Part shown: one piece after another, positions 52,898-61,327 of the stretch
Layout: each line of letters begins with the position of its first letter
How positions within the stretch are numbered: position 1 is the stretch's first letter
From: Micromonospora sp. BL4
GTDB taxonomy: Bacteria; Actinomycetota; Actinomycetes; Mycobacteriales; Micromonosporaceae
Direction of reading: 5' to 3'
DNA: 64,000 nt
NCBI RefSeq assembly: GCF_003667505.1
Contig: NZ_RCVJ01000149.1
Coordinates: 1 to 64,000 of the forward strand
The notes under the pieces: model-generated
The model's database searches: none
Seen by the model: the letters and a program-made list of their open reading frames with translations, nothing else
Told to the model about the DNA's origin: nothing
Translations under genes and position numbers: made by a program

Positions 52898-54742
52898 ATG
52901 GTTGCTCCGGCTGTTGTGCGGGGTATCGATCAGGCCCCGACGTCCAATCCGAAACTGCTCGCCTGGGTCCGTGAGGTCGCGGAACTGACCACCCCCGACC
53001 GGGTCGTTTGGGTGGACGGGTCCGACGAGGAGTGGCGCCGCCTCACGGATGAGCTGGTCGAGGCCGGCACCCTGATCCGGCTGAACCCGGAGAAGAAGCC
53101 CAACTCGTTCTACGCGCGCACCGACCCCACGGATGTCGCCCGGGTCGAGGAGCGCACCTTCATCTGCTCCGTCGACGAGGCGGACGCCGGCCCCACCAAC
53201 AACTGGATGGCGCCGGCCGAGATGAAGCGGACGATGACCGAGCTGTACCGCGGCTCGATGCGCGGTCGCACCATGTACGTCATCCCGTTCGTCATGGGCC
53301 CGGTCGAGGCCGAGAGCCCGATGTTCGGTGTCGAGATCACGGACAGCCCGTACGTGGTCGCCTCGATGCGCATCATGACCCGGATGGGCGCCCGGATCCT
53401 CGAGGCGATGGGCGACGACGCGGACTTCGTGCACGCGCTGCACTCGATCGGCGCTCCGCTCGCGCCGGGCCAGCAGGACGTCGCCTGGCCGTGCAACGAG
53501 ACGAAGTACATCTCGCACTTCCCGGAGAGCCGGGAGATCTGGTCGTTCGGCTCCGGGTACGGCGGTAACTCGCTGCTCGGCAAGAAGTGCTACTCGCTGC
53601 GGATCGCCAGCGTGATGGGGCGCGACGAGGGCTGGCTCGCCGAGCACATGCTGATCCTCAAGATCACCTCGCCGGAGGGCAAGGTCTACCACATCGCCGG
53701 CGCGTTCCCCTCCGCCTGCGGCAAGACCAACCTGGCCATGGTGGAGCCGACCATCCCGGGTTGGAAGGTCGAGACCATCGGCGACGACATCGCCTGGATG
53801 CGGTTCGGCCAGGACGGTCGCCTCTACGCGGTCAACCCGGAGTACGGCCTCTTCGGCGTCGCGCCGGGCACCGACTGGAAGACCAACGCCAACGCGATGC
53901 GCACGCTGGACCGGGGCAACTCCATCTTCACCAACGTGGGCCTCACCGACGACGGGGACATCTGGTGGGAGGGCATGGGCGAGCCCCCGGCGCACCTGAT
54001 CGACTGGAAGGGCAACGACTGGACGCCGGAGAGCGATGCCCTCTCCTCGCACGCGAACAGCCGGTTCTGCACCCCGATCACGCAGTGCCCGATCCTGGCC
54101 GAGGACTACTACGACCCCAACGGCGTGCCGATCGACGCGATCCTCTTCGGCGGCCGCCGCAAGGACACCATCCCGCTGGTGACCGAGGCGCGGGACTGGG
54201 TGCACGGCGTCTACATGGGGGCGACGCTCTCCTCGGAGACCACCGCCGCCGCGTCCGGCGCGGTCGGCGTGGTGCGTCGGGACCCGATGGCGATGCTGCC
54301 GTTCATCGGCTACAACGCCGGTGACTACTTCCGGCACTGGATCGAGATGGGCAAGGGCACCGACGGCGACGCGGCCAAGCTGCCCAAGATCTACTACGTC
54401 AACTGGTTCCGTAAGGACCCGGAGGGCTCCTTCCTCTGGCCGGGCTTCGGCGAGAACTCCCGCGTGCTGAAGTGGGTCGTCGAGCGGATCGAGGGTCGGG
54501 CCGACGCGGTGGAGACTCCGATCGGCATGGTTCCGGCGCCGGACGCGCTGGACGTCGAGGGTCTGGACATGACCCCGGAGGACGTCCGGATCGCGCTCAA
54601 GGTCGACCCGGACGAGTGGCGCAACGAGCTGCCGATGGTCACCGAGTGGTTCGAGAAGTTCGGTGACAAGCTGCCCGGCGTGCTCTGGGCCGAGCTGGAC
54701 GCGCTGCGGGCCCGCCTGGACGCCGAGCAGCCGCAACGGTAG
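52898..54742 (+). CDS. pckG: Phosphoenolpyruvate carboxykinase (GTP)
   Basis: A 614-residue GTP-dependent PEPCK, full length. Motifs: NPEKKPNSFYARTDPTDVARVEERTF, the kinase P-loop FPSACGKTNLAM with the reactive Cys, the mobile lid/metal site GDDIAWMRFGQDGRLYAVNPE, FGGRRKDTIPLV, and NWFRKD. It converts oxaloacetate to PEP in gluconeogenesis. ATG 52898 follows AAGGAG. The Crp-like palindrome upstream fits carbon-source control, as GlxR exerts on central metabolism in corynebacteria. Confidence 0.97.
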   Translation: MVAPAVVRGIDQAPTSNPKLLAWVREVAELTTPDRVVWVDGSDEEWRRLTDELVEAGTLIRLNPEKKPNSFYARTDPTDVARVEERTFICSVDEADAGPTNNWMAPAEMKRTMTELYRGSMRGRTMYVIPFVMGPVEAESPMFGVEITDSPYVVASMRIMTRMGARILEAMGDDADFVHALHSIGAPLAPGQQDVAWPCNETKYISHFPESREIWSFGSGYGGNSLLGKKCYSLRIASVMGRDEGWLAEHMLILKITSPEGKVYHIAGAFPSACGKTNLAMVEPTIPGWKVETIGDDIAWMRFGQDGRLYAVNPEYGLFGVAPGTDWKTNANAMRTLDRGNSIFTNVGLTDDGDIWWEGMGEPPAHLIDWKGNDWTPESDALSSHANSRFCTPITQCPILAEDYYDPNGVPIDAILFGGRRKDTIPLVTEARDWVHGVYMGATLSSETTAAASGAVGVVRRDPMAMLPFIGYNAGDYFRHWIEMGKGTDGDAAKLPKIYYVNWFRKDPEGSFLWPGFGENSRVLKWVVERIEGRADAVETPIGMVPAPDALDVEGLDMTPEDVRIALKVDPDEWRNELPMVTEWFEKFGDKLPGVLWAELDALRARLDAEQPQR

Positions 54743-54779
54743 GTGTGAACACCGCCCCCGCCGGGCATCATCGGATCCC

Positions 54780-55640
54780 ATGAGGACGGCCGCCGAGACC
54801 GAGGTCCGGCGGCCGTCCGCCGTCCGGGTGCTCACCGTCCTGCTCGCGACCACCGCGGCGGCCACCGTCGTGGTCGAGCTGCTCAACTGGTGGTACGCCC
54901 CAGAGCAGGGCTTCGGGTTGGCGGTGCGGACCGGCTGGGCGATGCTGCGCTCGTTCGGCTTCCTGCTGCTGATCGGGCACGTCCGGCGGGGGCGCACGGT
55001 CGCCCGCCCGTTCGGGCTGATCCTCGCGGTCACCACGATCTTCGCGGTCGGGCGGCTGATCGTGCCCCGGCATGGAGTGCCGCCCCTGCCCGGGTTGCTC
55101 GGCTTCGCCGCGCTCACCGCGCTCTGCGCGGCGGTGGTCTGGCTGCTCTACCGCTCGCCGGCGCTGGCCGGGCACCTGGTCCGGCACCGACCGCGGCTGG
55201 TGATCGACCGGGGCGGCATCTCCTGGCGGGAGATGCCGCCGCGTCGGCCGGAGGCCAGTGGCTGGCTGTTGACCAGCCGGGTGGCGGCGTTCACCTACAG
55301 CCCGCTGATGCTGGTGCCGGCGCTGGTGGCCGGCGGATCCATCCTCGACGGTCGCCTGACCGCGGTGCCGGCCGTGCTGCTCTGGATCGGCGCCGGGATC
55401 ACGGCCAGCTACGCGGTGCTGTTCTGCACCGCGTTCCTGATGCGCGGCAAGCACTGGGCGCGCGGCCTGCTGGTCGTCGTCACGGTGGCCGTACTCGCCG
55501 TGGACCTGCCGCTGTGCTGGTGGCTGCTGGGCGTGGACGGCCTGGTCCGCGACGGCGGCCCGCTGCTCGCCGCCGCCGCCCTGACGATGTACGGCCTACA
55601 GCGCGCGGCCCGCGCCGAAGGCGCCGCCACCCCGGCCTGA
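54780..55640 (+). CDS. Multi-helix membrane protein of unknown function
   Basis: A 286-residue protein with about eight hydrophobic helices (VLTVLLATTAAATVVVELL, SFGFLLLIGHV, LILAVTTIFAVGRLIV, LLGFAALTALCAAVVWLL, SPLMLVPALVAGGSIL, VLLWIGAGITASYAVLFCTAFL, LLVVVTVAVLAVDLPLCWWLLG). No conserved catalytic motif is seen and I cannot name a family. It follows pckG by 37 bp with CATCAT 8 nt before the ATG. A very strong palindrome lies 80 bp beyond its stop. Confidence 0.7.
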   Translation: MRTAAETEVRRPSAVRVLTVLLATTAAATVVVELLNWWYAPEQGFGLAVRTGWAMLRSFGFLLLIGHVRRGRTVARPFGLILAVTTIFAVGRLIVPRHGVPPLPGLLGFAALTALCAAVVWLLYRSPALAGHLVRHRPRLVIDRGGISWREMPPRRPEASGWLLTSRVAAFTYSPLMLVPALVAGGSILDGRLTAVPAVLLWIGAGITASYAVLFCTAFLMRGKHWARGLLVVVTVAVLAVDLPLCWWLLGVDGLVRDGGPLLAAAALTMYGLQRAARAEGAATPA

Positions 55641-55720
55641 CCCGCGCGGCCCCCGGCCCGGCTACCGCACCGACTGGTCGGTCGCCCGGCGAGGATCCGC
55701 CCGGTGGCGGCCGGTCCGAT

Positions 55721-55768
55721 GAGCGCGATACCTCAGGGTCATAAATATGACTCTGAGGTATCGCGCTC
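55721..55768. repeat. 48-bp near-perfect palindrome
   Basis: Arms 55721-55743 and 55746-55768 (23 bp, beginning GAGCGCGATACCTCAG) differ at one position that still allows a G-U pair, with only two bases between. Its centre ATAAATAT is strikingly AT-rich for this genome. It lies 80 bp after a stop codon, so it may terminate transcription. Alternatively it is a dispersed palindromic element or a protein-binding site. Confidence 0.8.
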
Positions 55769-55781
55769 TCTCGCCTGCGAG

Positions 55782-56018
55782 GGTCGGGCAGGTCTGACGC
55801 CCCGGCGCACGGACCGGCGGCGTGGCAGCGGCCGGGAGCGTTGGTCTCCGACCGCCGCGAGGTCGGGCAGGTCTGACGCCCCGGCGCACGGGCCGGCGGC
55901 GTGGCAGCGGCCGGGAGCGTTGGTCTCCGACCGCCGCGAGGTCGGGGGGTCTGACGCTCCGGCGCACGGGCCGGCGGCGGGGGCTGCGGCCGGCAACGTC
56001 GGCCTCCGACCGCGGACC
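55782..56018. repeat. 79-bp tandem repeat, three copies
   Basis: Units start at 55782, 55861 and 55940, each beginning GGTCGGG and continuing TCTGACGC(C/T)CCGGCGCACGG. The first two are almost identical; the third has diverged and lost two bases. The open frames through it are low-complexity and unconvincing. It occupies most of the 587-bp gap before the reductase gene. Confidence 0.8.
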
Positions 56019-56227
56019 AGTCGCGAAGGCGGCTGCGGCACGCACCTGTACGGCATGAAAGGTCGGCGTGCCGGAGCCTTTCGGCCGGATCGGGCGCCTG
56101 GTGTCGGCCGACCCGGGCGGGCAGGAGGCAGGATGGCGGGTGGCGTCGGTCACAGCGACCGGCGGCGCAGGCGGATCGTCGGCGGGGCCGGACCGGCCGC
56201 GCCGCACCGGCCGGAGGGAGGCCCGCG

Positions 56228-57370
56228 GTGGGCGACGAATTCGACGTGGTGGTGGTGGGAGCGGGGCCGGCCGGATCGGCCGCCGCGCTGACGGCCCGCC
56301 GGGCCGGCGCCAGTGTGCTGCTGCTGGACCGGGCCGATTTTCCCCGGGACAAGGCGTGTGGTGACGGGATCGCCGCGCACTCGGTGGACGTGCTCGCCGA
56401 ACTGGGGGTGACCGAGGCGGTCGCGGGCTACGCACCGCTGCCCGCGCTGCGCATGATCGCCCCCGGCGGTGGCGCCGTGGCGCGGGCGTTGCCCCGCCCG
56501 GCGTACACGGTGCCCCGGCAGGTCTTCGACGCGCGGCTGGTGGCGGCCGCGGTGGCCGCCGGCGCGCAGCTGCGCCGGCACACCGTCCGACGGGTGGAGC
56601 CGCGCGCCGACCGGGTGGTGCTCGACGGGGAGGTGTCCGGTCGGGTCGTGGTGGGCGCGGACGGAGCGGGGTCGGTGGTGCGCCGGGCGCTCGGCCATCC
56701 GGCGAACCCCGACCGGCACCTGGCGTTGGCCATCCGGGGGTACGCGCCGGCGCTGCCCGGCCCGTCCGAGCAGCTCATCGTCACCTCGCAGGCGCGCTGG
56801 CCGGCGTACGCCTGGTCGTTCCCGATCGGCGACGGGCGGGCGAACGTCGGGTACGGGGAGGTGCTGCGCGGTGAGCCGCTGAGCCGGGCGTACCTGCTGG
56901 ACCGGCTGGCCGCGCTGCTGCCCGGCACCGACCCCGCGACGGTGACCGCGCTGCGTGCCCACCATCTGCCGCTGTCCACCCACCGGCCGGCGCCGGGGCA
57001 GGGCCGCACCCTGCTCGCCGGGGACGCGCTGTCGCTGATCAATCCGTTCACCGGGGAGGGCATCTTCTACGCGCTGCTCTCCGGTGCGCTGGCCGGTGCG
57101 GCGGCGGCCCGCGCACCCGAGGCCGCCGCCCGCCGCTACGCCGACGGCCTCCGTCGTCGCCTCGGCACCCACCTGCGGCACAGTTCGGTGGCGGCCTGGT
57201 TGGCGCGCCGCCGTCGGGTGGTGGACGCGGCGGTCCGGGCGGCCCGCCGGGACGACCGGGTGTTCGACGACGTGGTCGAGTTGGGGCTGGGCGACGGGCG
57301 GCTCACCGTCCGTACGCTGGCCATGATCGGCATCGGGCTCCCCGGCGGGGATGGGGCTCCGAGGCGGTGA
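56228..57370 (+). CDS. Geranylgeranyl reductase family FAD-dependent oxidoreductase
   Basis: A 380-residue flavoprotein: FAD motif VVVVGAGPAGSAAAL, DFPRDKACGDGI (family signature with PRxKxCGDG), VVGADGAGSVVRR, and LAGDALSLINPFTGEGIFYALLSG. These enzymes saturate double bonds of prenyl chains; mycobacterial MenJ reduces menaquinone side chains this way. It precedes an isoprenyl transferase gene by 28 bp, which supports a polyprenyl substrate. GTG start at 56228 with GGAGGGAGG upstream. Confidence 0.87.
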   Translation: MGDEFDVVVVGAGPAGSAAALTARRAGASVLLLDRADFPRDKACGDGIAAHSVDVLAELGVTEAVAGYAPLPALRMIAPGGGAVARALPRPAYTVPRQVFDARLVAAAVAAGAQLRRHTVRRVEPRADRVVLDGEVSGRVVVGADGAGSVVRRALGHPANPDRHLALAIRGYAPALPGPSEQLIVTSQARWPAYAWSFPIGDGRANVGYGEVLRGEPLSRAYLLDRLAALLPGTDPATVTALRAHHLPLSTHRPAPGQGRTLLAGDALSLINPFTGEGIFYALLSGALAGAAAARAPEAAARRYADGLRRRLGTHLRHSSVAAWLARRRRVVDAAVRAARRDDRVFDDVVELGLGDGRLTVRTLAMIGIGLPGGDGAPRR

Positions 57371-57398
57371 TCCGCCCGCAGGGTCGCTACGCTGCTAG

Positions 57399-58172
57399 GT
57401 GATGACGCTGCGGAACCTTATCTACTCCGTGTACGAGCGCCGGCTCACGGCGAAGCTCGCGGGTAAGCCGGTGCCCCGGCACGTCGGGGTGATGTGCGAC
57501 GGCAACCGCCGGTGGGCGAGGGAGATGGGCTTCGTCGACCCGAACGACGGGCACCGGGTCGGAGCCGCGAAGATCAAACATGTCCTCGGTTGGTGCGACC
57601 AGGCCGGCATCGGGCACGTCACCCTCTACCTGCTGGCGACCGACAACCTGCGCCGGCCGGCCAGCGAGCTGGACCCACTGCTCAAGATCATCGAAGATCT
57701 GGTGGTGGAGCTGGCCGAGAAGGGCAACCCCTGGCGGCTGCGCATCGTCGGCGCGCTCGACCTGCTTCCGGCGCAGACCGCGGCGGCGCTCAAGGGCGCC
57801 GAGGAGCGTACCCGGGACCGCAGCGGCGGCGCCGAGGTCAACATCGCGGTGGGCTACGGCGGCCGGCGCGAGATCGCCGACGCGGTGCGCTCGCTGCTGC
57901 TGGAGCACGCCGCCGCCGGCGGCACCATCGAGGAGCTGGCCGAGGTGCTGGACGTCGAGCACATCGCCGAGCACCTCTACACCCGTGGCCAGCCCGACCC
58001 CGACCTGGTCATCCGCACCAGCGGCGAGCAGCGGCTGTCCGGCTTCATGCTCTGGCAGTCCGCGCACTCGGAGTTCTACTTCTGCGAGCTCAACTGGCCG
58101 GACTTCCGGCACATCGACTTCCTGCGGGCCCTGCGCTCGTACGCCACCCGGCAGCGGCGCTACGGCGCCTGA
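57399..58172 (+). CDS. cis-Isoprenyl diphosphate synthase (UppS family)
   Basis: A 257-residue Z-prenyltransferase: catalytic Asp in VMCDGNRRWAREMG, HLYTRGQPDPDLVIRTSGEQRLSGFMLWQSAHSEFYF, ELNWPDF. It condenses IPP onto an allylic diphosphate. DGNRRWAR, rather than DGNGRWA, is what I recall for the short-chain Rv1086 type, which makes E,Z-farnesyl diphosphate; the chain length is therefore uncertain. GTG 57399 and ATG 57402 are adjacent possible starts, and TACGCT (57388-57393) supports either. It follows the reductase gene and both probably serve polyprenyl lipids. Confidence 0.88.
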   Translation: MMTLRNLIYSVYERRLTAKLAGKPVPRHVGVMCDGNRRWAREMGFVDPNDGHRVGAAKIKHVLGWCDQAGIGHVTLYLLATDNLRRPASELDPLLKIIEDLVVELAEKGNPWRLRIVGALDLLPAQTAAALKGAEERTRDRSGGAEVNIAVGYGGRREIADAVRSLLLEHAAAGGTIEELAEVLDVEHIAEHLYTRGQPDPDLVIRTSGEQRLSGFMLWQSAHSEFYFCELNWPDFRHIDFLRALRSYATRQRRYGA

Positions 58173-58221
58173 CCCTGCCGTGCCCCTGCCCCTGCCCGGC
58201 GACTGAGGCCGTCCGGCCCGG

Positions 58222-59046
58222 TCAGGGCAGGTGGGTCAGTGCCCGGGTGAGGAAGTCGCCCAGGGCGGCCGGGGACTCGATGGTCAGGTCGGCGGCGTTC
58301 GCCACCTCCTGGCCGGTCTCCGAGTTGGCCACCGCCACGCAGACGCCGAAGAAGTCCGGGTCGGCGGCGGCTCGGGCGCGCAACGCGGCGAAGGCCTTGA
58401 TGTCCGAAACGTCGTCGCCGAAGTACCAGGCGCCGGTGGCCTCCCGGATCACCTCGCCGATGACCATGCCCTTGTCCCGGTCGACCGGCGGCTTGAGCTC
58501 CAGCACCATCCGACCGGCCTGTACCCGTAGACCCAGGCGGTCGGCCTGTGCCTGCCCCCACTGCTGCATGGTCGGGCCGAGCTGCGGCGCGGTACGCCAG
58601 TGCAGCGCGACGGAGAGCCGCTTGTACTCGACGAGCGTGCCGGGTGGCAGCTCCGCACGGGCCAGGTCGGCCAGCTCCGCCATGGTCGGCACCCAGGGCA
58701 GCGCGGCCGGCTCGGTGACCGTTTCACCGCCGGAGTGGCTGTGCTCCAGCCCGTAGAGGCCGTAGAGGTCCACGCCGGCGAGCCCGCCGAGCTGGTCCCG
58801 GAGGAACTCCACCGGTCGGGCGGAGACGATCGCGACCCGCTGCACCACCGGCGCCAGCGCCTCGATCGCGGCCAGCGCCTTGGGCGCGGGGCGTACCGCG
58901 GTGGGGTCGTCGTCGACGGGCGCGAGTGTGCCGTCGAAGTCGAAGAAGAGGACGGTCCCGGCGGCCCGGCCGGCGGTGATCCGCCAGGCCTGGTCGGCGT
59001 TCAACGGGGTCCTCGGCTGCTGATTGCCCAGATTCAACGGCGGCAC
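58222..59046 (-). CDS. otsB: Trehalose-6-phosphate phosphatase
   Basis: A 274-residue HAD phosphatase: motif I FFDFDGTLAPV, motif II IVSARP, KRLSVALHWR, and FGDDVSDIKAF. The cap domain with VLELKPPVDRDKG is of the OtsB type. It dephosphorylates trehalose 6-phosphate. Start chosen at GTG 59046 because TACGCT (59059-59054) lies 7 nt upstream; an in-frame ATG at 59079 has no SD and would lie upstream of that box. OtsA is not in the window. Confidence 0.88.
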   Translation of the reverse strand: MPPLNLGNQQPRTPLNADQAWRITAGRAAGTVLFFDFDGTLAPVDDDPTAVRPAPKALAAIEALAPVVQRVAIVSARPVEFLRDQLGGLAGVDLYGLYGLEHSHSGGETVTEPAALPWVPTMAELADLARAELPPGTLVEYKRLSVALHWRTAPQLGPTMQQWGQAQADRLGLRVQAGRMVLELKPPVDRDKGMVIGEVIREATGAWYFGDDVSDIKAFAALRARAAADPDFFGVCVAVANSETGQEVANAADLTIESPAALGDFLTRALTHLP

Positions 59047-59113
59047 GCGCGTCAGCGTACCCCGGCGATCCAGGCTCATTCCTGGCCGAGTGGGCCCACT
59101 CGGCGGCCCCTGA

Positions 59114-59467
59114 TCAGCGTTCGGCGGCTCCCCGTCCGCGACGGCCGAACGGCACCACCGCGGCCTCCTGGCCATGGCTCAGGAGATAGCCCTCCACGAA
59201 CCCGGTGTTGCGATCTCCGGTGTGGTTCTCGATCTCGTTGAGCCGTGCCACCAGGAACTCGGTGAGTGCGCTGATCCGGTCGTTCAGCCGCTCGTGCAGC
59301 TCCGCCACGACGGCCAGGATGACCGCGGTGCCGGCGCTGGTGAGCACGAAAAGGTTGACGAGCAGAGGAAGCTGCCCGCCGTTGACCACGAGGGTCACCG
59401 CGTTGCCGGTCGCCCACAGTGTCATCGACACCGTGGCCACCACGACTGCCAACCACTTCAGGGTCAT
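59114..59467 (-). CDS. Small two-helix membrane protein
   Basis: A 117-residue protein with two N-terminal membrane helices (WLAVVVATVSMTLWATG, LLVNLFVLTSAGTAVILAVVAEL) and a soluble helical tail (HERLNDRISALTEFLVARLNEIENH). No family recognised. SD AAGGAGG precedes ATG 59467, which overlaps the stop of the 65-residue ORF (ATGA). It appears to be the last gene of an HTH-led operon. Confidence 0.6.
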   Translation of the reverse strand: MTLKWLAVVVATVSMTLWATGNAVTLVVNGGQLPLLVNLFVLTSAGTAVILAVVAELHERLNDRISALTEFLVARLNEIENHTGDRNTGFVEGYLLSHGQEAAVVPFGRRGRGAAER

Positions 59468-59661
59468 GGACAGACCCCTCCTTCTGTCCCGCAGGGCTTG
59501 GTTCGGCCTTGTCCCGTCCCCCCGCCGATGACGAGCCCAAGCAGTACGAATAGGGACGCTAGCGTGCCCGTTCCGGCCCCGGAGGCAAACGAATGAACCT
59601 GACCAGGCGTTCTTTCGCCATCTGAGGAACTACCCGGCCTGATTGCCTCTTTTTCGGACAT
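59464..59661 (-). CDS. Possible 65-residue single-helix membrane peptide
   Basis: The ORF starts within the last 32 bp of the HTH gene and ends in an ATGA overlap with the next gene. It encodes a hydrophilic N-terminus and one membrane helix (LASLFVLLGLVIGGGTG). The hydrophobic stretch and exact coupling on both sides favour a real gene. Poor SD and low third-position GC argue against. Confidence 0.45.
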   Translation of the reverse strand: MSEKEAIRPGSSSDGERTPGQVHSFASGAGTGTLASLFVLLGLVIGGGTGQGRTKPCGTEGGVCP

Positions 59662-60073
59662 CGACCGGCAGCGTTGGGCGGTATGCGAGATATCGGATGG
59701 TTTCGCGGATGTGGAACTTCTCCGCGTCCGACACGTTCGGGTCGACCAGACGCCGCAGCAGCGCCTCGACGTCGGGGTCCATCGGCGGGGCCGGTTGGCC
59801 GGCGCGCGGGCCGGCGGCCGTGCGGTCCCAGCCGAGGGCGGCGAAGGCCGCGGCGGGGTTCAGCCCCAGGCCCTCGCAGAAGGCGACCACCCGTTCGGCC
59901 TCCGGGTCGCTGGCCCAGTCGCCCCGGACCCACCGGTTGATGGTCTGCCGGGAAACGCCGGTGCGCCGGGACACCTCGGTGCCGCTCCAGGCCCGTGTCG
60001 CCCGGGCCTCGTCGAGCGCGCGTCGGACGAAGGTGGCGAAGGCGATCTTCCGCGCATTGGCCGTCTCGGTCAC
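59630..60073 (-). CDS. XRE/Cro-type HTH regulator
   Basis: A 147-residue protein. HTH: FVRRALDEARATRAWSGTEVSRRTGVSRQTINRWVRGDWASDPEAERVVAFCEGLGLNPAAAFAALGW; the C-terminal part (DPDVEALLRRLVDPNVSDAEKFHIRETIRYLA) is helical. TACCGT (60085-60080) ends 6 nt before GTG 60073: leaderless. It is divergent from the small-ORF cluster across a region rich in TGTCACG motifs, which may be its binding sites. Confidence 0.85.
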   Translation of the reverse strand: MTETANARKIAFATFVRRALDEARATRAWSGTEVSRRTGVSRQTINRWVRGDWASDPEAERVVAFCEGLGLNPAAAFAALGWDRTAAGPRAGQPAPPMDPDVEALLRRLVDPNVSDAEKFHIRETIRYLAYRPTLPVDVRKRGNQAG

Positions 60074-60123
60074 CCCGTGACGGTACGGCCAGTCGGCCGT
60101 CGGCGTGCGCCTGGGCACGCCAT

Positions 60124-60316
60124 CGTCACGCAGACGTGACGGCTTCCTCGGATTTCCGGTAAACGATCCAGTGCCACTGTTGAGGGGTGTCACGCGGGCA
60201 GAATAGATGCCTTTAGGGGCGGCGGTAAACGGACGAAAAGCTGATACTGTCACGCCCATGGGACAATCTACGGTGTGTCACGTGCATGAGACGACTGGTG
60301 CTCACATGCGTCACGC
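60124..60316. promoter_or_regulatory. Cluster of TGTCACG motifs in a divergent promoter region
   Basis: TGTCACG occurs at 60188-60194, 60248-60254 and 60276-60282, with CGTCACG near 60124 and 60309. All lie between the HTH gene and the rightward small-ORF cluster. One overlaps TACTGT (60245-60250), the apparent -10 for the ORF at 60258. Iterated direct sites suggest cooperative regulator binding. Confidence 0.45.
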
Positions 60317-60341
60317 CCCCGGCGCGAGGGGGGTGTGGTGA
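60258..60341 (+). CDS. Putative leaderless 27-codon ORF
   Basis: ATG 60258 lies 7 nt after TACTGT. The 27-codon peptide (MGQSTVCHVHETTGAHMRH...) is His/Thr-rich, with one Cys, and ends TGA in GTGA (60338-60341), overlapping the next gene. His-Cys content might bind metal. No homology recognised. Confidence 0.4.
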   Translation: MGQSTVCHVHETTGAHMRHAPGARGVW

Positions 60342-60682
60342 CCGAGCTCGCCACCCGAGCCCAGGCCTTCGGGCTGATCGCCGAGGGGGTGGCCGCGGGG
60401 CTGACCGCACCGTGGCGCCTCTACCTCGCCCGAGGCTGCCGCTACCTGTCGCTGAGCGTCGGCGACCGCACCGAGTGGAACGCCTGGCGTACCCATCTCG
60501 GCTGTCCTGAGCTGAGCGTGCGGGTCTACGACGCGGGCGGGGAGATCCGCCGCTCCTCGGTCGCCGAGGTCGTGCTGGACGGCTGCCGGATCAGCGTCGA
60601 GCTCGTCGAGGAGGTCAGCACCGACGACCTGGACCGTCTGCTCGTCGCGGATCCCACCGCGGTCGAGCCGGAGGAGCGATGA
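60338..60682 (+). CDS. Small soluble protein of unknown function
   Basis: A 114-residue protein (VTELATRAQAFGLIAEGVAAG..., DRTEWNAWRTHLGCPELSVRVYDAGGEIRRS, LDGCRISVELVEEVSTDDLDRLL). It looks like a compact alpha/beta domain; no family recognised. An adjacent GTG at 60335 is an alternative start, but 60338 gives an exact GTGA overlap with the preceding ORF. Its stop overlaps the next mini-ORF (ATGA). Confidence 0.65.
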   Translation: MTELATRAQAFGLIAEGVAAGLTAPWRLYLARGCRYLSLSVGDRTEWNAWRTHLGCPELSVRVYDAGGEIRRSSVAEVVLDGCRISVELVEEVSTDDLDRLLVADPTAVEPEER

Positions 60683-60717
60683 CCCGGCGTCCGGGCCGGC
60701 AAGGGGCCGCCCGATGA
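60679..60717 (+). CDS. 12-codon bridging mini-ORF
   Basis: MTRRPGRQGAAR starts in the ATGA at the end of the 114-residue gene, with GAGGAG ahead of it, and stops in the ATGA that opens the 111-residue gene. It may serve only to carry ribosomes across the 31-nt gap. Confidence 0.35.
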   Translation: MTRRPGRQGAAR

Positions 60718-61049
60718 GCCCGTTCCTCGCGGTCTTCCTCGTCCTGGTGCTCGGCGCCACCAGCTACGCGGCCGGCCGGCTGCACGGCCAGCTCAGCTAC
60801 CGCATCGGCTACCGCTTCGGCTACCGGCAGGGCTACTTCGACGGCGACCGGGGCGCCTGGAACCGCCGGCGGCGCGACGCCCAGGCGGCCATCGCCTCCG
60901 CCCTGTCGGTCTCACCCGCGGGCGTCGTGCGCTCGGGGGGCAGCGTCGCCCGCCCCGGCACCACCTATACCGGGTCGTCGTTCACGGCGCCGGCCGCCCC
61001 GATCACCGGGCGGCACCCGACCGGCACGCTCGTGCGACGGACCGGCTGA
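60714..61049 (+). CDS. Small single-pass membrane protein with GYR repeats
   Basis: A 111-residue protein: N-terminal helix (FLAVFLVLVLGATSYAAG), then YRIGYRFGYRQGYFDGDRGAW, three near-repeats of a GYR/GY unit, and a Ser/Thr/Pro-rich tail. No family recognised. Linked to the preceding ORFs by ATGA overlap. The N-terminal helix followed by basic aromatic residues suggests membrane attachment with an inside-positive face. Confidence 0.6.
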   Translation: MSPFLAVFLVLVLGATSYAAGRLHGQLSYRIGYRFGYRQGYFDGDRGAWNRRRRDAQAAIASALSVSPAGVVRSGGSVARPGTTYTGSSFTAPAAPITGRHPTGTLVRRTG

Positions 61050-61053
61050 GGCT

Positions 61054-61200
61054 GGTCGGCGGGCCGCCGCGCGCGGTTCCGCCGACCGGCGTGAGCGCGG
61101 TGCGTCGTCCGCGGCGGACACGCACCGTCGGGGCCACGTCAGACCGGTGACGGTGGCCCCACCGGCCGGGATGCGCGCAGGGGGCATGCATCCCGGCCGG
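61054..61200. terminator. Two consecutive hairpins after the small-ORF cluster
   Basis: GGTCGGCGG (61054-61062) pairs with 61079-61087. CCGGCCGGGATGC (61162-61174) pairs perfectly with 61188-61200, a 13-bp stem with 13-nt loop. They follow the last stop by 5 bp and 112 bp and likely end the transcript. Nothing else is seen up to 61314. Confidence 0.6.
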
Positions 61201-61327
61201 CTCCGCCGTTTCCCGTCGGCGCCGGTCCGCCGCCGCCGCGTCGGGCTGTGCGGTGTTCACACGGCGGTCTCCGGAGATCCACGATCAACCTCTAGCCGGG
61301 ACGGTCCGCCGCCGCTAGCGTCTAGGC

